Below, in pieces: positions 47,896 through 57,033 of a stretch of 58,301 nucleotides of DNA. This stretch comes from Ramlibacter aquaticus (GTDB lineage Bacteria; Pseudomonadota; Gammaproteobacteria; Burkholderiales; Burkholderiaceae_C). Within the stretch, counting starts at the first letter, position 1; each line of letters opens with the position of its first letter. Under the pieces are notes generated by a model. The model did no database searches. It was not told the DNA's origin and worked only from the letters and a program-made list of their open reading frames with translations. The position numbers and the translations under genes were made by a program. The stretch is taken from contig NZ_JADDOJ010000017.1 of the NCBI RefSeq assembly GCF_015159745.1, positions 1-58,301 on the forward strand, in the 5' to 3' direction.

Positions 47896-47968
47896 GCCCC
47901 CCGATGCGGCCCACCTGGGCCGCCTCCCCCCACTGGGGGGCAATGCAGTGCCCCGGCAGAGCCGGGCC
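47896..47968 (+). repeat. GC-rich three-hairpin element after rho
   Basis: It begins 4 bases past the rho stop. It contains GCGGCCCA/TGGGCCGC, CCCCCC-ACT-GGGGGG and CCGGC-AGA-GCCGG stems. It aligns with 11271-11334 after ilvH in the same orientation relative to the upstream gene, with an insertion of a few bases in the first stem. There is no T-run, so it is not a standard terminator. Confidence 0.75.
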
Positions 47969-48023
47969 ACGCATTCCAGAACGGCCTTCGCGGCTGCGCC
48001 GCTCGGCCTGGCAAATCGCTCAT

Positions 48024-48052
48024 TTGGGGCGGTTTGTTGTTTTGGCTATAAT
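48024..48052 (+). promoter_or_regulatory. promoter for rpmE2
   Basis: TTGGGG (48024-48029) and a consensus TATAAT (48047-48052) are 17 bp apart. The leader to rpmE2 is about 65 nt. No Zur-like palindrome is obvious. Confidence 0.65.
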
Positions 48053-48123
48053 CGCTGGCTAAGCTTTTTCGCGGTAAGTAGGTCGGATCCGCTGGCCCGG
48101 CTGCCGCACATGACGAGGACCCC

Positions 48124-48378
48124 ATGAAAGAAGGCATTCACCCCAACTACCGCGAAGTGCTCTTCGTGGACCTTTCCAACGGCTTCAAGTTCGTGACCCG
48201 CTCCTGCGTGGCCACGCGCGAGATGGGCAAGACCGACGACGGCCGCGAGCTGCCGCTGTTCAAGCTGGACACCTCCAGCGAGTCGCACCCCTTCTACACC
48301 GGCACCCAGAAGTCCGTGGACAACATGGGCGGCCGCGTCGAGCGCTTCCGCAACCGCTTCGGTACCGCCAAGAAGTAA
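48124..48378 (+). CDS. rpmE2: 50S ribosomal protein L31 type B
   Basis: The protein has 84 residues. The type B form is recognised by [20 protein letters not shown] and [13 protein letters not shown]. It lacks the CxxC zinc pair of the type A protein, having a single Cys, so it is zinc-free. In bacteria with both forms type B is made under zinc limitation, but many betaproteobacteria have only this one. It follows rho, a conserved neighbourhood. Confidence 0.96.
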   Translation: MKEGIHPNYREVLFVDLSNGFKFVTRSCVATREMGKTDDGRELPLFKLDTSSESHPFYTGTQKSVDNMGGRVERFRNRFGTAKK

Positions 48379-48396
48379 TCGGCTTCGCGCCACGCG

Positions 48397-48432
48397 AGGG
48401 CAGCCCGGGAAACCGCGCTGCCCTTTGTTTTT
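48397..48432 (+). terminator. terminator after rpmE2
   Basis: An 8-bp stem (AGGGCAGC / GCTGCCCT) with a 12-nt loop is followed by TTTGTTTTT. Confidence 0.8.
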
Positions 48433-48454
48433 ACGCTCTGCATAATCGCACGCA

Positions 48455-50155
48455 GTGACCCAGCCGACCCCCGCCATCGTCGCCCAGGATGCGGTGCGCC
48501 GCCTGCCGCGGCTGGCGCTGCTGCTGTTCTGCCTCGCCTACGTGGTGCCCGGCTTCCTGGGCCGCGGCCCCTGGAAGAACCAGGACATCACCGGCTTCGG
48601 CTACATGCTGGAGATTGCACGGGGCCACGCGCGCTGGCTGGCGCCCGCCATGCTCGGCCAGGGGCCCGAGTTCGGCGCCCTGCTGCCCTACTGGCTGGGC
48701 GCAGCCGCCATCCGCATCGCGCCCGCGGTCATCGCGCCCGACCTCGCGGTGCGCATCGCCTACGCCCTTCTGCTGGCGCTGACGCTGGCCGCCACCTGGT
48801 ACGCGACCTACTCGCTCGCCCGCAGCCCGCTCGCGCAGCCCGTGCCCTTCGCCTTCGGCGGTGAGGCCCATCCGCGCGACTACGCGCGCGCCGTGTCCGA
48901 CGGCGCCCTGCTGGCCCTGGTGGCGACGCTGGGCCTGGCCCAGTTCGGCCACGAGACCACGCCCTCCGCGGCCCAGCTGGCGTTCGCGGCCCTCTCGTTC
49001 TACGGCCTTGCGGGGCTGCGCTACCGCCTGCTGGCGCCGGGCCTGGCGCTGGTCGCCGGCCTTTGCGGCCTGTCGCTGAGCGGGGCGCCCGCCATGGGCC
49101 TGTTCTTCGCCCTGGGCGGGCTGGCAGTCCACCTGCTGGACCGCGCGCCTGGGCGCGAGGACGACCCGCCCGCACCGGCCTGGCCTGCCGCCCTGGTGAT
49201 CGTGGGTGCCGGTGCGGCTGCTGCAGCCCTCGCCTTCGGGCTGGACTTGTGGCACTGGCGTGTGCACGACAGCGTGCGCGACCTGGAATGGACGGCCATC
49301 GGCAAGCTGCTGGTCTGGTTCACCTGGCCCGCCGGGCCGATCGCCCTGTGGACCCTGTGGCGCTGGCGCAGGCAACTGCTGAGCCGGCACGTGGCGCTGC
49401 CGCTCTGGTTCGCCGGCGTGGCGTTCGGCGCCATGCTGCTGACCGATTCGACCGACCGCTCGCTGCTGCTGGCCCTGCCGCCGCTGGCGGCCCTGGCGGC
49501 CTTCGCCCTGCCCACGCTGCGACGCAGCGTCTCGGCCCTGGTCGACTGGTTCACGCTGCTGTTCTTCAGCGGCTGCGCCATCACGATCTGGGTCATCTGG
49601 CTGTCCCTGCAGACCGGCATCCCGGCGCAGCCGGCCGCCAACGTGCGCCGGCTGGCGCCCGGCTTCGAGCCCAGCTTCTCGGTGCTCGCCTTCGGCGCCG
49701 CGCTGGCCGCGACGCTGGCCTGGTGCGCGCTGGTGCGCTGGCGCACCGGCCGCCACCGCCAGGCCATCTGGAAGAGCTTCGTGCTGCCCGCGGGCGGCGC
49801 CGCGCTCTGCTGGCTGCTGTTGATGACCCTGTGGCTGCCTGTGCTCGACTACGCACGCAGCTACCAGCCGCTGGTGCGCGCCGTGCAGGCCCGCATGGGT
49901 GCCAGCCAGGGCTGCGTGGCGGTCGCCGGCCTGACGCGCCCCCAGGTGGCGGCCCTGCTCTACCACGGCGGCATGCAGCTCGAACCGGCCGCGAGCCGCC
50001 AGGCGGCCTGTCCCTGGCTGCTGGTGGCCGAGCCCATGGACCCGTCCACGCCGGTGGTGATCGACCTGCACGCCTGGCAACGGGTGGAACGCGTGCGCCG
50101 CCCCGTCGACAAGACCGAAAGCCTCGCGCTCTACCGCAAAGTCCCGCACCGGTGA
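48455..50155 (+). CDS. polytopic membrane protein, possibly GT-C type glycosyltransferase
   Basis: The protein has 566 residues with a GTG start. About 12 hydrophobic helices are followed by a soluble C-terminal domain of about 100 residues (YARSYQPLVRAVQARMGAS to the end). Near the N-terminus, GRGPWKNQDITGFGYMLEIA and GPEFGALLPYWLGA resemble the first loop of ArnT/PMT-like enzymes, where an acidic residue is catalytic (here Asp in NQDITG). This is pattern resemblance, not proof. CATAAT ends 8 bases before the GTG. The stop overlaps the MATE gene start. Confidence 0.65.
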   Translation: MTQPTPAIVAQDAVRRLPRLALLLFCLAYVVPGFLGRGPWKNQDITGFGYMLEIARGHARWLAPAMLGQGPEFGALLPYWLGAAAIRIAPAVIAPDLAVRIAYALLLALTLAATWYATYSLARSPLAQPVPFAFGGEAHPRDYARAVSDGALLALVATLGLAQFGHETTPSAAQLAFAALSFYGLAGLRYRLLAPGLALVAGLCGLSLSGAPAMGLFFALGGLAVHLLDRAPGREDDPPAPAWPAALVIVGAGAAAAALAFGLDLWHWRVHDSVRDLEWTAIGKLLVWFTWPAGPIALWTLWRWRRQLLSRHVALPLWFAGVAFGAMLLTDSTDRSLLLALPPLAALAAFALPTLRRSVSALVDWFTLLFFSGCAITIWVIWLSLQTGIPAQPAANVRRLAPGFEPSFSVLAFGAALAATLAWCALVRWRTGRHRQAIWKSFVLPAGGAALCWLLLMTLWLPVLDYARSYQPLVRAVQARMGASQGCVAVAGLTRPQVAALLYHGGMQLEPAASRQAACPWLLVAEPMDPSTPVVIDLHAWQRVERVRRPVDKTESLALYRKVPHR

Positions 50156-51525
50156 GCGAGTTCCGCACCATCCTGCGCCACGCCCTGACGGTGCTGGTGG
50201 GGCAGCTGGCCCTCATGGGCTTCGGCATGACCGACACCATCGTGGCCGGCCGCTACAGCGAAGGCGCGCTCGCCGCGCTGTCGGTGGGCACCGCGGTCTA
50301 CATCACCGTCTTCGTCGCCTTGAATGGCGTGCTGCAGGCCCTGCTGCCGATCTGGGCCGAGCTGCACGGCGAAGGCCGGCCGCAGGCCGTGGGCCGCTCG
50401 GTGCGGCAGGGCCTGTACCTCGCCGGCCTGCTCCTGCTGGCCGGTGGCACGGCCCTGCTGTTCCCGGCGCCGCTGCTGCACTGGACCCAGGTGCCCGCGG
50501 CGCTGGAGGGCGACGTTCGGCACTACCTGGCCGCGCTGGTGTTCGCGCTTCCCGCTGCGCTGCTGTTCCGCATGTATGCCTCCTTCAGCCAGGCCGTGGG
50601 CCACCCGCGCGAGGTGACGGCCATCCAGGCCGCGGCCCTGGTCCTCAAGGTGCCGCTCACGCTCTGGTTCGTGAATGGCGGCCTGGGCCTGGCGTCCATG
50701 GGCGCCGCAGGCTGCGCCTGGGCCACCGTGGCCGTCACCTGGCTCATGCTCGCCAGCGCAGCCTGGCGCGTGCGCACGCCCGCCAGCTTCCGCCCGTACG
50801 AAGTGCTGCATGCGGTGGAGGCGCCCGACTGGCGCCAGATCGCGGGCTTCGCCCGGCTGGGCGTGCCCGCGGGCCTGTCGGTGATGGTGGAAGTCACCTC
50901 GTTCACGCTCATGGCCCTGTTCATCGCGCGACTGGGCACCGCCGCCGCCGCCGCGCACCAGATCGCCGGCAACCTGGCCGCCGTGATGTACATGGTGCCT
51001 TTCTCGCTGGCCATCGCCACCAGCGCCCGCGTGAGCTACTGGCTGGGCGCCGGCCACGCGGCCCGGGCGCGGCACGCAGCGGCCACCGGGCTGCGCATGG
51101 CCGCCGTGATGGCGGTGGTGCTGGCGGCCACCATGGCCCTGGGGCGCGCGCACTTCGCGGCGGTGTACTCCGCCAGCCCCGAGGTGGTGGCCATCGCGAC
51201 CGTGCTGCTGGCCTGGGTGGTGCCCTACCACCTGGGCGATGCGACCCAGGTGATGTGCGTGTTCATCCTGCGCTGCTTCCGCGTGACGGTGGCGCCGCTG
51301 GTGGCCTACTGCCTGCTGCTGTGGGGGGTCGGGCTGACCGGCGGCTACCTGCTGGCCTACCGCGGGCTGGCCGGCCTGCCGGCGCAGGAATCGCCCGCCG
51401 CCTTCTGGGCCGCAGGCGCCGTGGCCCTGCTGCTGCTGGCGCTCATCCTGCCGCCGATTCTGTGGCGGGCCGTGCGGCGGGCGACGATGCCGCCTGGGGA
51501 CGCAGCCGCGAGGCCGGGAACGTGA
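50152..51525 (+). CDS. MATE family efflux transporter
   Basis: The protein has 457 residues and 12 transmembrane helices in two homologous halves (GMTDTIVAGRYSEGALAALSVGTAVY in the first, FTLMALFIARLGTAAAAAHQIAGNLAAVMYMVPFSL in the second). It exports cationic drugs or metabolites using Na+ or H+ in known members. The GTG overlaps the previous stop. Its last 83 bases overlap the 3' end of phoR on the opposite strand. Confidence 0.92.
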   Translation: MSEFRTILRHALTVLVGQLALMGFGMTDTIVAGRYSEGALAALSVGTAVYITVFVALNGVLQALLPIWAELHGEGRPQAVGRSVRQGLYLAGLLLLAGGTALLFPAPLLHWTQVPAALEGDVRHYLAALVFALPAALLFRMYASFSQAVGHPREVTAIQAAALVLKVPLTLWFVNGGLGLASMGAAGCAWATVAVTWLMLASAAWRVRTPASFRPYEVLHAVEAPDWRQIAGFARLGVPAGLSVMVEVTSFTLMALFIARLGTAAAAAHQIAGNLAAVMYMVPFSLAIATSARVSYWLGAGHAARARHAAATGLRMAAVMAVVLAATMALGRAHFAAVYSASPEVVAIATVLLAWVVPYHLGDATQVMCVFILRCFRVTVAPLVAYCLLLWGVGLTGGYLLAYRGLAGLPAQESPAAFWAAGAVALLLLALILPPILWRAVRRATMPPGDAAARPGT

Positions 51526-52798
51526 GCGCGAACCGCGAGCCCACGCCCAGCGTGCTGGAGATAGCCAGCTCGGCCCCGTGGCGCTGGGCCACGTGCTTCA
51601 CGATGGCCAGGCCCAGCCCCGTGCCGCCGGTGTCGCGCGAGCGGCTGCGGTCCACGCGGTAGAAGCGCTCCGTCAGGCGCGGCAGGTGCTCGGGCGCGAT
51701 GCCCGGGCCGCTGTCGGTCACCGAGAATTCCACCCGGCCGTCCTGCAGCACCAGCCAGCGTACTTCGATGGACCCGCCGGACGGCGTGTAGCGCACCGCG
51801 TTGGTCACCAGGTTGGCCATGGCGCTGTGCAGCTCGTGCGCGGCACCGGAGAGCTCCAGCGCGGGCGGCGGCTCGAAGCGCAGCTGCTGCGATTTGCCCA
51901 GGGCAGCGATCAGGCCCCGCCCCTCGTCCTCGGCCTGGGCCGCGAACAGCGCCAGCGGGCTCCACTCCAGGGCGCCGGGCAGGGGGCTGCCCTCCAGGCG
52001 CGAGAGCGTGAGCAGGTCGCTGACCAGCCCCTGCATGCGCTGCGCCTGCTGCGCCATCATGGCCAGGTAGCGCGCCTGCTCCTCCGGCGGCAGCGAGAGG
52101 TTCTGCAGCGTCTCCACGAAGCCCGCCAGCACCGTGAGCGGCGTACGGATCTCGTGCGAGACGTTGGCCACGAAATCGCGCCGCATCACCTCCGCCTGCT
52201 CGACCCCGGTGACGTCGCGCGAGAGCAGCAGCTTGCGGCCGTTGCCGTAGGGGTGCAGTTGCACCGACAGCTTGCGCGGCCGTCCCGGCGTGCTGTCGCG
52301 CGCCGGGATCAGCACCTCCCGCCCGTAATGGCCGCTCGCGTAATAGGCGTTGAAGTCCGGGTCACGCAGCAGGTTGCCGATGTGCTGCAGCAGGTCGCGC
52401 TTGGGGTCTATGCCCAGGTGCTCGGCGGCCGTGAGGTTGGACCACTCGATGCGGCCTTCGGGGTCGAGCAGGATCACGCCGTTGGGCGAGGCCTGGATCG
52501 CGGCCAGGAACTCCTGCAGGCGGCGCTCCGCCTCGGCGGCGGCCTGGTCCCGCGTGCGCAGGCTGCGGCGCACCCGGTCGCCCAGTTCGCCCCACAAGCC
52601 GCCGGCGGGCGCCGCCGCGGGGTCGGCGCCCGTGCGCAGCCAGCGCAGCATGCGAAGGCCCCGAAGCAGGTCCAGCAGGAACCAGCCGGCCGTGCCCAGC
52701 AGCGTGCCGGCCAGGGCGCCCTCAAGCCTGCCCAGCAGGTAGCCCAGCAGTGCGCCGCCGAGCTGGCAGGCCAGGAAACTGATGACGCGCCAGGACAC
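51443..52798 (-). CDS. phoR: phosphate regulon sensor histidine kinase
   Basis: The protein has 451 residues with a GTG start. Two N-terminal membrane segments (VISFLACQLGGALLGYLLG and a second after a short turn) are followed by a PAS domain (FLAAIQASPNGVILLDPEGRIEWSN). The HisKA box is DFVANVSHEIRTPLTVLAG with the phosphorylated His, then the HATPase domain (NLVTNAVRYTP, DSGPGIAPEHL, GGTGLGLAIVKHV). It senses PstSCAB-PhoU status rather than phosphate directly and phosphorylates PhoB. The tail after FPASRL is extra and lies in the overlap with the MATE gene. Confidence 0.96.
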   Translation of the reverse strand: MSWRVISFLACQLGGALLGYLLGRLEGALAGTLLGTAGWFLLDLLRGLRMLRWLRTGADPAAAPAGGLWGELGDRVRRSLRTRDQAAAEAERRLQEFLAAIQASPNGVILLDPEGRIEWSNLTAAEHLGIDPKRDLLQHIGNLLRDPDFNAYYASGHYGREVLIPARDSTPGRPRKLSVQLHPYGNGRKLLLSRDVTGVEQAEVMRRDFVANVSHEIRTPLTVLAGFVETLQNLSLPPEEQARYLAMMAQQAQRMQGLVSDLLTLSRLEGSPLPGALEWSPLALFAAQAEDEGRGLIAALGKSQQLRFEPPPALELSGAAHELHSAMANLVTNAVRYTPSGGSIEVRWLVLQDGRVEFSVTDSGPGIAPEHLPRLTERFYRVDRSRSRDTGGTGLGLAIVKHVAQRHGAELAISSTLGVGSRFALTFPASRLRPQAASSPAARPATESAAG

Positions 52799-52814
52799 GG
52801 CGGGTGGACCGGCC

Positions 52815-53528
52815 TCAGGCCGCGGCGCCGTCAGGCACCTGGGCCTGCGCGCTCAGGCGGTACCCGGCCCCGCGCACGGTCTCGACCATGGCGCCCGCCA
52901 CGCCCAGCGATTCGCGCAGGCGCTTGACGTGCACGTCCACCGTGCGCTCCTCGATGAAGACGTGGTCGCCCCAGACCTTGTCGAGCAGCTGCGCGCGGCT
53001 GTGCACGCGCTCGGGATGGCGCATCAGGTAGTGCAGCAGCTTGAACTCCGTCGGGCCGACCTTGAGCGGCTTGTCCTGCCAGCTCACGCGGTGGGTGGCC
53101 GCATCGAGCACGAGACGGCCCACGCTGACCGCATCGTTGGCCTGCTCGGGCGCGCGGCGCCGCAGCACGGCACGGATGCGCGCCAGCAGCTCCTGCGTGG
53201 AGAAGGGCTTGGTGATGTAGTCGTCGGCCCCGGCGTCCAGGCCCTGCACCTTGTCCGGCTCGTCGCCGCGGGCCGTGAGCATCAGGATGGGAACGTTCTT
53301 GGTGCGCGCGTCGGCGCGCCACTTCCGGGCCAGGGCCAGGCCGCTCTGGCCCGGCAGCATCCAGTCCAGCAGCACCGCGTCGGGCAGCACCGCGTCGATC
53401 TCACGCTGCGCCGAGGCACCATCCTCGGCCCAGATGGGCGTGAAGCCGTTGTGGCGCAGGTTCACGGCGATCAGTTCGGCGATCGAGGGCTCGTCCTCGA
53501 CGATCAGGATGCGTGGCAACTGCTTCAT
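52815..53528 (-). CDS. phoB: phosphate regulon response regulator
   Basis: The protein has 237 residues. The receiver domain has the phosphoacceptor Asp in DAVLLDWMLPGQSG and the conserved Lys in DDYITKPFSTQELLARI. The OmpR-type winged helix C-terminus (PTEFKLLHYLMRHPERVHSRAQLL, EERTVDVHVKRLR) binds Pho boxes. Two such sites are visible at the right end of the window. It lies 7 bases after phoU and 16 before phoR. Confidence 0.97.
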   Translation of the reverse strand: MKQLPRILIVEDEPSIAELIAVNLRHNGFTPIWAEDGASAQREIDAVLPDAVLLDWMLPGQSGLALARKWRADARTKNVPILMLTARGDEPDKVQGLDAGADDYITKPFSTQELLARIRAVLRRRAPEQANDAVSVGRLVLDAATHRVSWQDKPLKVGPTEFKLLHYLMRHPERVHSRAQLLDKVWGDHVFIEERTVDVHVKRLRESLGVAGAMVETVRGAGYRLSAQAQVPDGAAA

Positions 53529-53535
53529 GGATGCC

Positions 53536-54240
53536 TCACTTGATCGCCGACTCGATCGCTTCCATCGAGCTGTGGCGCACGTCGGCGCCCTTGACGACGT
53601 AGATGATGAATTCGGCGATGTTCTTCGCGTGGTCGCCGATGCGCTCGATCGCCTTGGCCAGGAACAGCAGGTCCAGGCTGGCGGAGATGGTGCGCGGATC
53701 TTCCATCATGTAGGTGATCAGCTTGCGCACGAAGCCGTCGAACTCGGCGTCGATCTGGTCGTCCTCCTTGAGGATGGACACCGCGGCCGCCGTGTCCAGC
53801 CGAGCGAAGGCGTCCAGCGCCTTGCGCAGCAGGCCCGCGGCCAGGTCGGAGGCCATGCGCAGCTCGGACGAGGGCAAGGCGCGCACGCTGCCGCTCTTCT
53901 CGATGATGGACTGCACCATGCGCGCGATCTTGGCGGCCTCGTCGCCCACGCGCTCGAGGTTGGCGGTGGTCTTGGAGATGGCCATCAGCAGCCGCAGGTC
54001 GCGGGCGGTGGGCTGGCGGCGGGCGATGATGGAGGACAGCTCGCGGTCGATGTCGACCTCCATCGCATTGACCTGGATCTCGATCTCGACCACCTTCTGG
54101 GCCGACTCCTGGCTGAACTGCTCCAGCGCGTGCATGGCGAAGCGCAGCTGCGACTCGACCAGGCCGCCGAGTTCCATGACCCGGGACGAGACGCCGTTGA
54201 GTTCGCTGTCGAACTGGGTGGAAAGATGCTTGTCGGGCAT
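53536..54240 (-). CDS. phoU: phosphate signalling protein PhoU
   Basis: The protein has 234 residues. Two three-helix PhoU repeats are visible, with metal-contacting acidic motifs (EIEIQVNAMEVDIDRELSSIIARRQPTARDLR; EDDQIDAEFDGFVRKLITYMMEDPRTI). It links PstB activity to PhoR and prevents phosphate toxicity. It lies 16 bases after pstB in the operon. Confidence 0.96.
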   Translation of the reverse strand: MPDKHLSTQFDSELNGVSSRVMELGGLVESQLRFAMHALEQFSQESAQKVVEIEIQVNAMEVDIDRELSSIIARRQPTARDLRLLMAISKTTANLERVGDEAAKIARMVQSIIEKSGSVRALPSSELRMASDLAAGLLRKALDAFARLDTAAAVSILKEDDQIDAEFDGFVRKLITYMMEDPRTISASLDLLFLAKAIERIGDHAKNIAEFIIYVVKGADVRHSSMEAIESAIK

Positions 54241-54256
54241 GGTGACGCCTCCTTGC

Positions 54257-55030
54257 TCAGCCGAAACGGCCGGTGATGTAGTCCTCGGTCTCCTTGCGCT
54301 TGGGCTTGAAGAAGATCTGCTCGGTCTCCCCGACCTCGACCAGGTCGCCCAGGTACATGTAGGCGGTGTAGTCGCTGCAGCGCGCCGCCTGCTGCATGTT
54401 GTGGGTCACGATGACCACGGTGTACTCGTTCTTGAGCTCGGCGATCAGCTCCTCGATCTTGGCGGTGGAAATCGGGTCCAGCGCGGAACAGGGCTCGTCC
54501 AGCAGCAGCACTTCCGGCTTGATCGCGATGCCGCGCGCGATGCACAGGCGCTGCTGCTGGCCCCCGGACAGGCCGGCACCGCTCTGGCCCAGCTTGTCCT
54601 TGACCTCGCCCCACAGGGCGGCCTTGCGCAGGGCCCACTCCACGCGCTCGTCCATGTCGGCGGCGCCCAGGTTTTCGAACAGGCGCACGCCGAAGGCGAT
54701 GTTGTCGTAGATCGACATCGGGAACGGCGTCGGCTTCTGGAAGACCATGCCGACCTTGGCCCGCACCAGGGCGACGTCCTGCTTGGAGGTCAGCAGGTTC
54801 TCGCCGTCCAGGATGATCTCGCCCTCGGCCCGCTGCTCGGGATAGAGCTCGAACATGCGGTTGAAGGTGCGCAGCAGCGTGGACTTGCCGCAGCCCGAGG
54901 GTCCGATGAAGGCGGTGACCTTGTTCTCGGGGATGTCGAGGTTGATGCCCTTGAGGGCGTGGAACTTGCCGTAGTAGAAGTTCAGGTTTCGCACCGAGAT
55001 CTTCGGCTGCACGGCGGTGGCGGTCGTCAT
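54257..55030 (-). CDS. pstB: phosphate ABC transporter ATP-binding protein
   Basis: The protein has 257 residues from the ATG at 55030. Walker A is [18 protein letters not shown], signature [16 protein letters not shown], Walker [17 protein letters not shown], followed by [10 protein letters not shown]. The PstB-specific [17 protein letters not shown] is present. It powers phosphate import through PstA/PstC and takes part in phosphate signalling. 8 bases separate it from pstA. Confidence 0.97.
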   Translation of the reverse strand: MTTATAVQPKISVRNLNFYYGKFHALKGINLDIPENKVTAFIGPSGCGKSTLLRTFNRMFELYPEQRAEGEIILDGENLLTSKQDVALVRAKVGMVFQKPTPFPMSIYDNIAFGVRLFENLGAADMDERVEWALRKAALWGEVKDKLGQSGAGLSGGQQQRLCIARGIAIKPEVLLLDEPCSALDPISTAKIEELIAELKNEYTVVIVTHNMQQAARCSDYTAYMYLGDLVEVGETEQIFFKPKRKETEDYITGRFG

Positions 55031-55038
55031 GGGTCGCC

Positions 55039-55938
55039 TCAGTGCTTGTTGCGGGTCAGGACGCGCGCCAGGATGTTCAGGCCCAGCACGGCCGTGGTGA
55101 TGATGAAGACGCCGGCCCAGGCCAGCGACTGCCAGTTCTCGTAGGGGCTCATCGCGAACTTGAAGATCACCACCGGCAGGCTGGCGATCGGTTGCGAGAG
55201 ATCGGAGGTGAAGAACCAGTTGTTGAGCGCGGTGAACAGCAGGGGCGCCGTCTCGCCGGCGATGCGCGCCACGGCCAGAAGCACGCCGGTGACCACGCCG
55301 GCACGGGCCGCCTTCAGCGTGATGCTGGTGATGACCTTCCACTTGGGCGTGCCCAGGGCATAGGCCGCCTCGCGCAGCCCCGGCGGCACAAGCGCGAGCA
55401 TGTTCTCGGTCGTGCGTATCACCACCGGGATGACGATCAGCGCCAGCGCCAGCATGCCGGCCCAGCCGGAATAGCTCTTGAAGCGGGCCACGACCAGCGT
55501 GTAGACGAACAGGCCGATCACGATGGAGGGCGCCGACAGCAGGATGTCGTTCACGAAACGCACCGCCTGCCCCAGCCAGCCCTTGGCGTCGTACTCGGCC
55601 AGGTAGATGCCGGCCAGGATGCCCACCGGCGCGCCCACCAGCGTCGCCAGGCTGACCATCAGCAGCGAGCCCCAGAGGGCGTTGGCCAGGCCGCCCGCCT
55701 CGTTGGCCGGCGGCGTGCTCTGGGTGAAGGTGGACAGGACCAGGCCGCCCACGCCCAGGCGCACGGTTTCCCAGAGGATCCACACCAGCCAGAACATGCC
55801 GAAGGCCATGGCGGCGAGCGACAGCGCCAGCGCGATGCGGTTGACCCGCTTGCGGGCCATGTACTTGCGTTCGCGCGCGCGGCCGGCGGACGCGTCCGCC
55901 CGCGTCGCGGCGCTGGCTTCCAGACCGGTTGCGCTCAT
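55039..55938 (-). CDS. pstA: phosphate ABC transporter permease PstA
   Basis: The protein has 299 residues and six membrane helices. The N-terminal cytoplasmic extension is basic ([15 protein letters not shown]). The EAA loop is [23 protein letters not shown]. Its ATG overlaps the pstC stop by 4 bases. Confidence 0.96.
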   Translation of the reverse strand: MSATGLEASAATRADASAGRARERKYMARKRVNRIALALSLAAMAFGMFWLVWILWETVRLGVGGLVLSTFTQSTPPANEAGGLANALWGSLLMVSLATLVGAPVGILAGIYLAEYDAKGWLGQAVRFVNDILLSAPSIVIGLFVYTLVVARFKSYSGWAGMLALALIVIPVVIRTTENMLALVPPGLREAAYALGTPKWKVITSITLKAARAGVVTGVLLAVARIAGETAPLLFTALNNWFFTSDLSQPIASLPVVIFKFAMSPYENWQSLAWAGVFIITTAVLGLNILARVLTRNKH

Positions 55939-56897
55939 GCCCGGCTCCCCTCGTTGCGGCGCAGGCGCGCCAGCAGCAGCTTGGACAGGGCCAGCACCAC
56001 GAAGGTGATGAAGAAGAGCACCAGCCCCAGGTAGATCAGGGCGGCCTGGTGCATGCCGTCCGAGGCCTCGGCGAACTCATTCGCCAGGGCCGAGGTGATG
56101 CTGTTGGCGGCCTGGAACAGGGACAGCGAATCGAGCTGGTTGAAGTTGCCGATGACGAAGGTGACGGCCATGGTCTCGCCCAGGGCGCGGCCCAGGCCCA
56201 GCATGATGCCGCCGATGACGCCGGCCTTGGTGTAGGGCAGCACGACCTTGTAGACCACCTCCCAGGTGGTGGAACCCAGGCCGTACGCGGACTCCTTCAG
56301 CAGCGCCGGCGTGACCTCGAACACGTCCCGCATGACGGACGCGATGAAGGGGATGATCATGATGGCCAGGATGATGCCGGCCGACAGGATGCCTATGCCC
56401 ACCGGCGGCCCCGACACCAGCGCCCCCAGCACGGGAACGCCGCCCAGCAGCGATTGCAGCGGCTGCTGGACATAGGTGGCCAGGATGGGCCCGAAGACCA
56501 GCAGGCCCCACATGCCGTAGACGATGGAGGGCACCGCCGCCAGCAGCTCGATGGCCGTGCCGAGCGGCCGCTTCAGCCAGGCGGGCGACAGCTCGGTCAG
56601 GAACAGGGCGATGCCGAAGCTCACCGGCACCGCGATCAGCAGCGCGATGGCGGAGCTCGCCAGCGTGCCGTAGATCATCACCAGGCCGCCGAATTCGTCG
56701 GCGACAGGGTCCCAGACGCTGGAGGTGAGGAAGCCCAGGCCGTACTTCGAGATGGCGGGCCAGGCCCCCATCACCAGCGACAGCAGGATCCCCAGCAACA
56801 GGGACAGGGTCAGCAGGGCGGCGCCGCGGGCCGCCCAGGCAAACATCAGGTCGGCCCATGGGCCGGTCAGGCGCCGCGGCTGTTGCCGGGGCGTCAT
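55935..56897 (-). CDS. pstC: phosphate ABC transporter permease PstC
   Basis: The protein has 320 residues from the ATG at 56897; an upstream in-frame GTG at 56966 adds 23 unlikely residues. Membrane helices and the EAA loop ([23 protein letters not shown]) are clear, as is [22 protein letters not shown]. It pairs with PstA to form the phosphate channel. The 136-bp gap from pstS holds two stable hairpins. Confidence 0.96.
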   Translation of the reverse strand: MTPRQQPRRLTGPWADLMFAWAARGAALLTLSLLLGILLSLVMGAWPAISKYGLGFLTSSVWDPVADEFGGLVMIYGTLASSAIALLIAVPVSFGIALFLTELSPAWLKRPLGTAIELLAAVPSIVYGMWGLLVFGPILATYVQQPLQSLLGGVPVLGALVSGPPVGIGILSAGIILAIMIIPFIASVMRDVFEVTPALLKESAYGLGSTTWEVVYKVVLPYTKAGVIGGIMLGLGRALGETMAVTFVIGNFNQLDSLSLFQAANSITSALANEFAEASDGMHQAALIYLGLVLFFITFVVLALSKLLLARLRRNEGSRA

Positions 56898-56909
56898 TTC
56901 TCGCTCTCG

Positions 56910-57010
56910 CCGGCTTGCCAGCCGGAGCTCCGCAGGGGACTCATGGACGGGAAGTGTAGAGGACACGCGCCCTCCTCCTCGGTCGCAGGCGCGGGCGCCG
57001 CAGCGCCCGC
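56910..57010 (-). promoter_or_regulatory. two stem-loops between pstS and pstC
   Basis: A perfect 8-bp stem (GCGGGCGC / GCGCCCGC, 56991-57010, 4-nt loop) and a 6-bp stem (CCGGCT / AGCCGG, 56910-56925) lie between the pstS stop and the pstC start. Neither has a T-run. Such structures usually stabilise the pstS mRNA or reduce read-through, so that the binding protein is made in excess over the permease. Confidence 0.6.
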
Positions 57011-57033
57011 ATGCCTGGGTTGGCAGGAACCGC

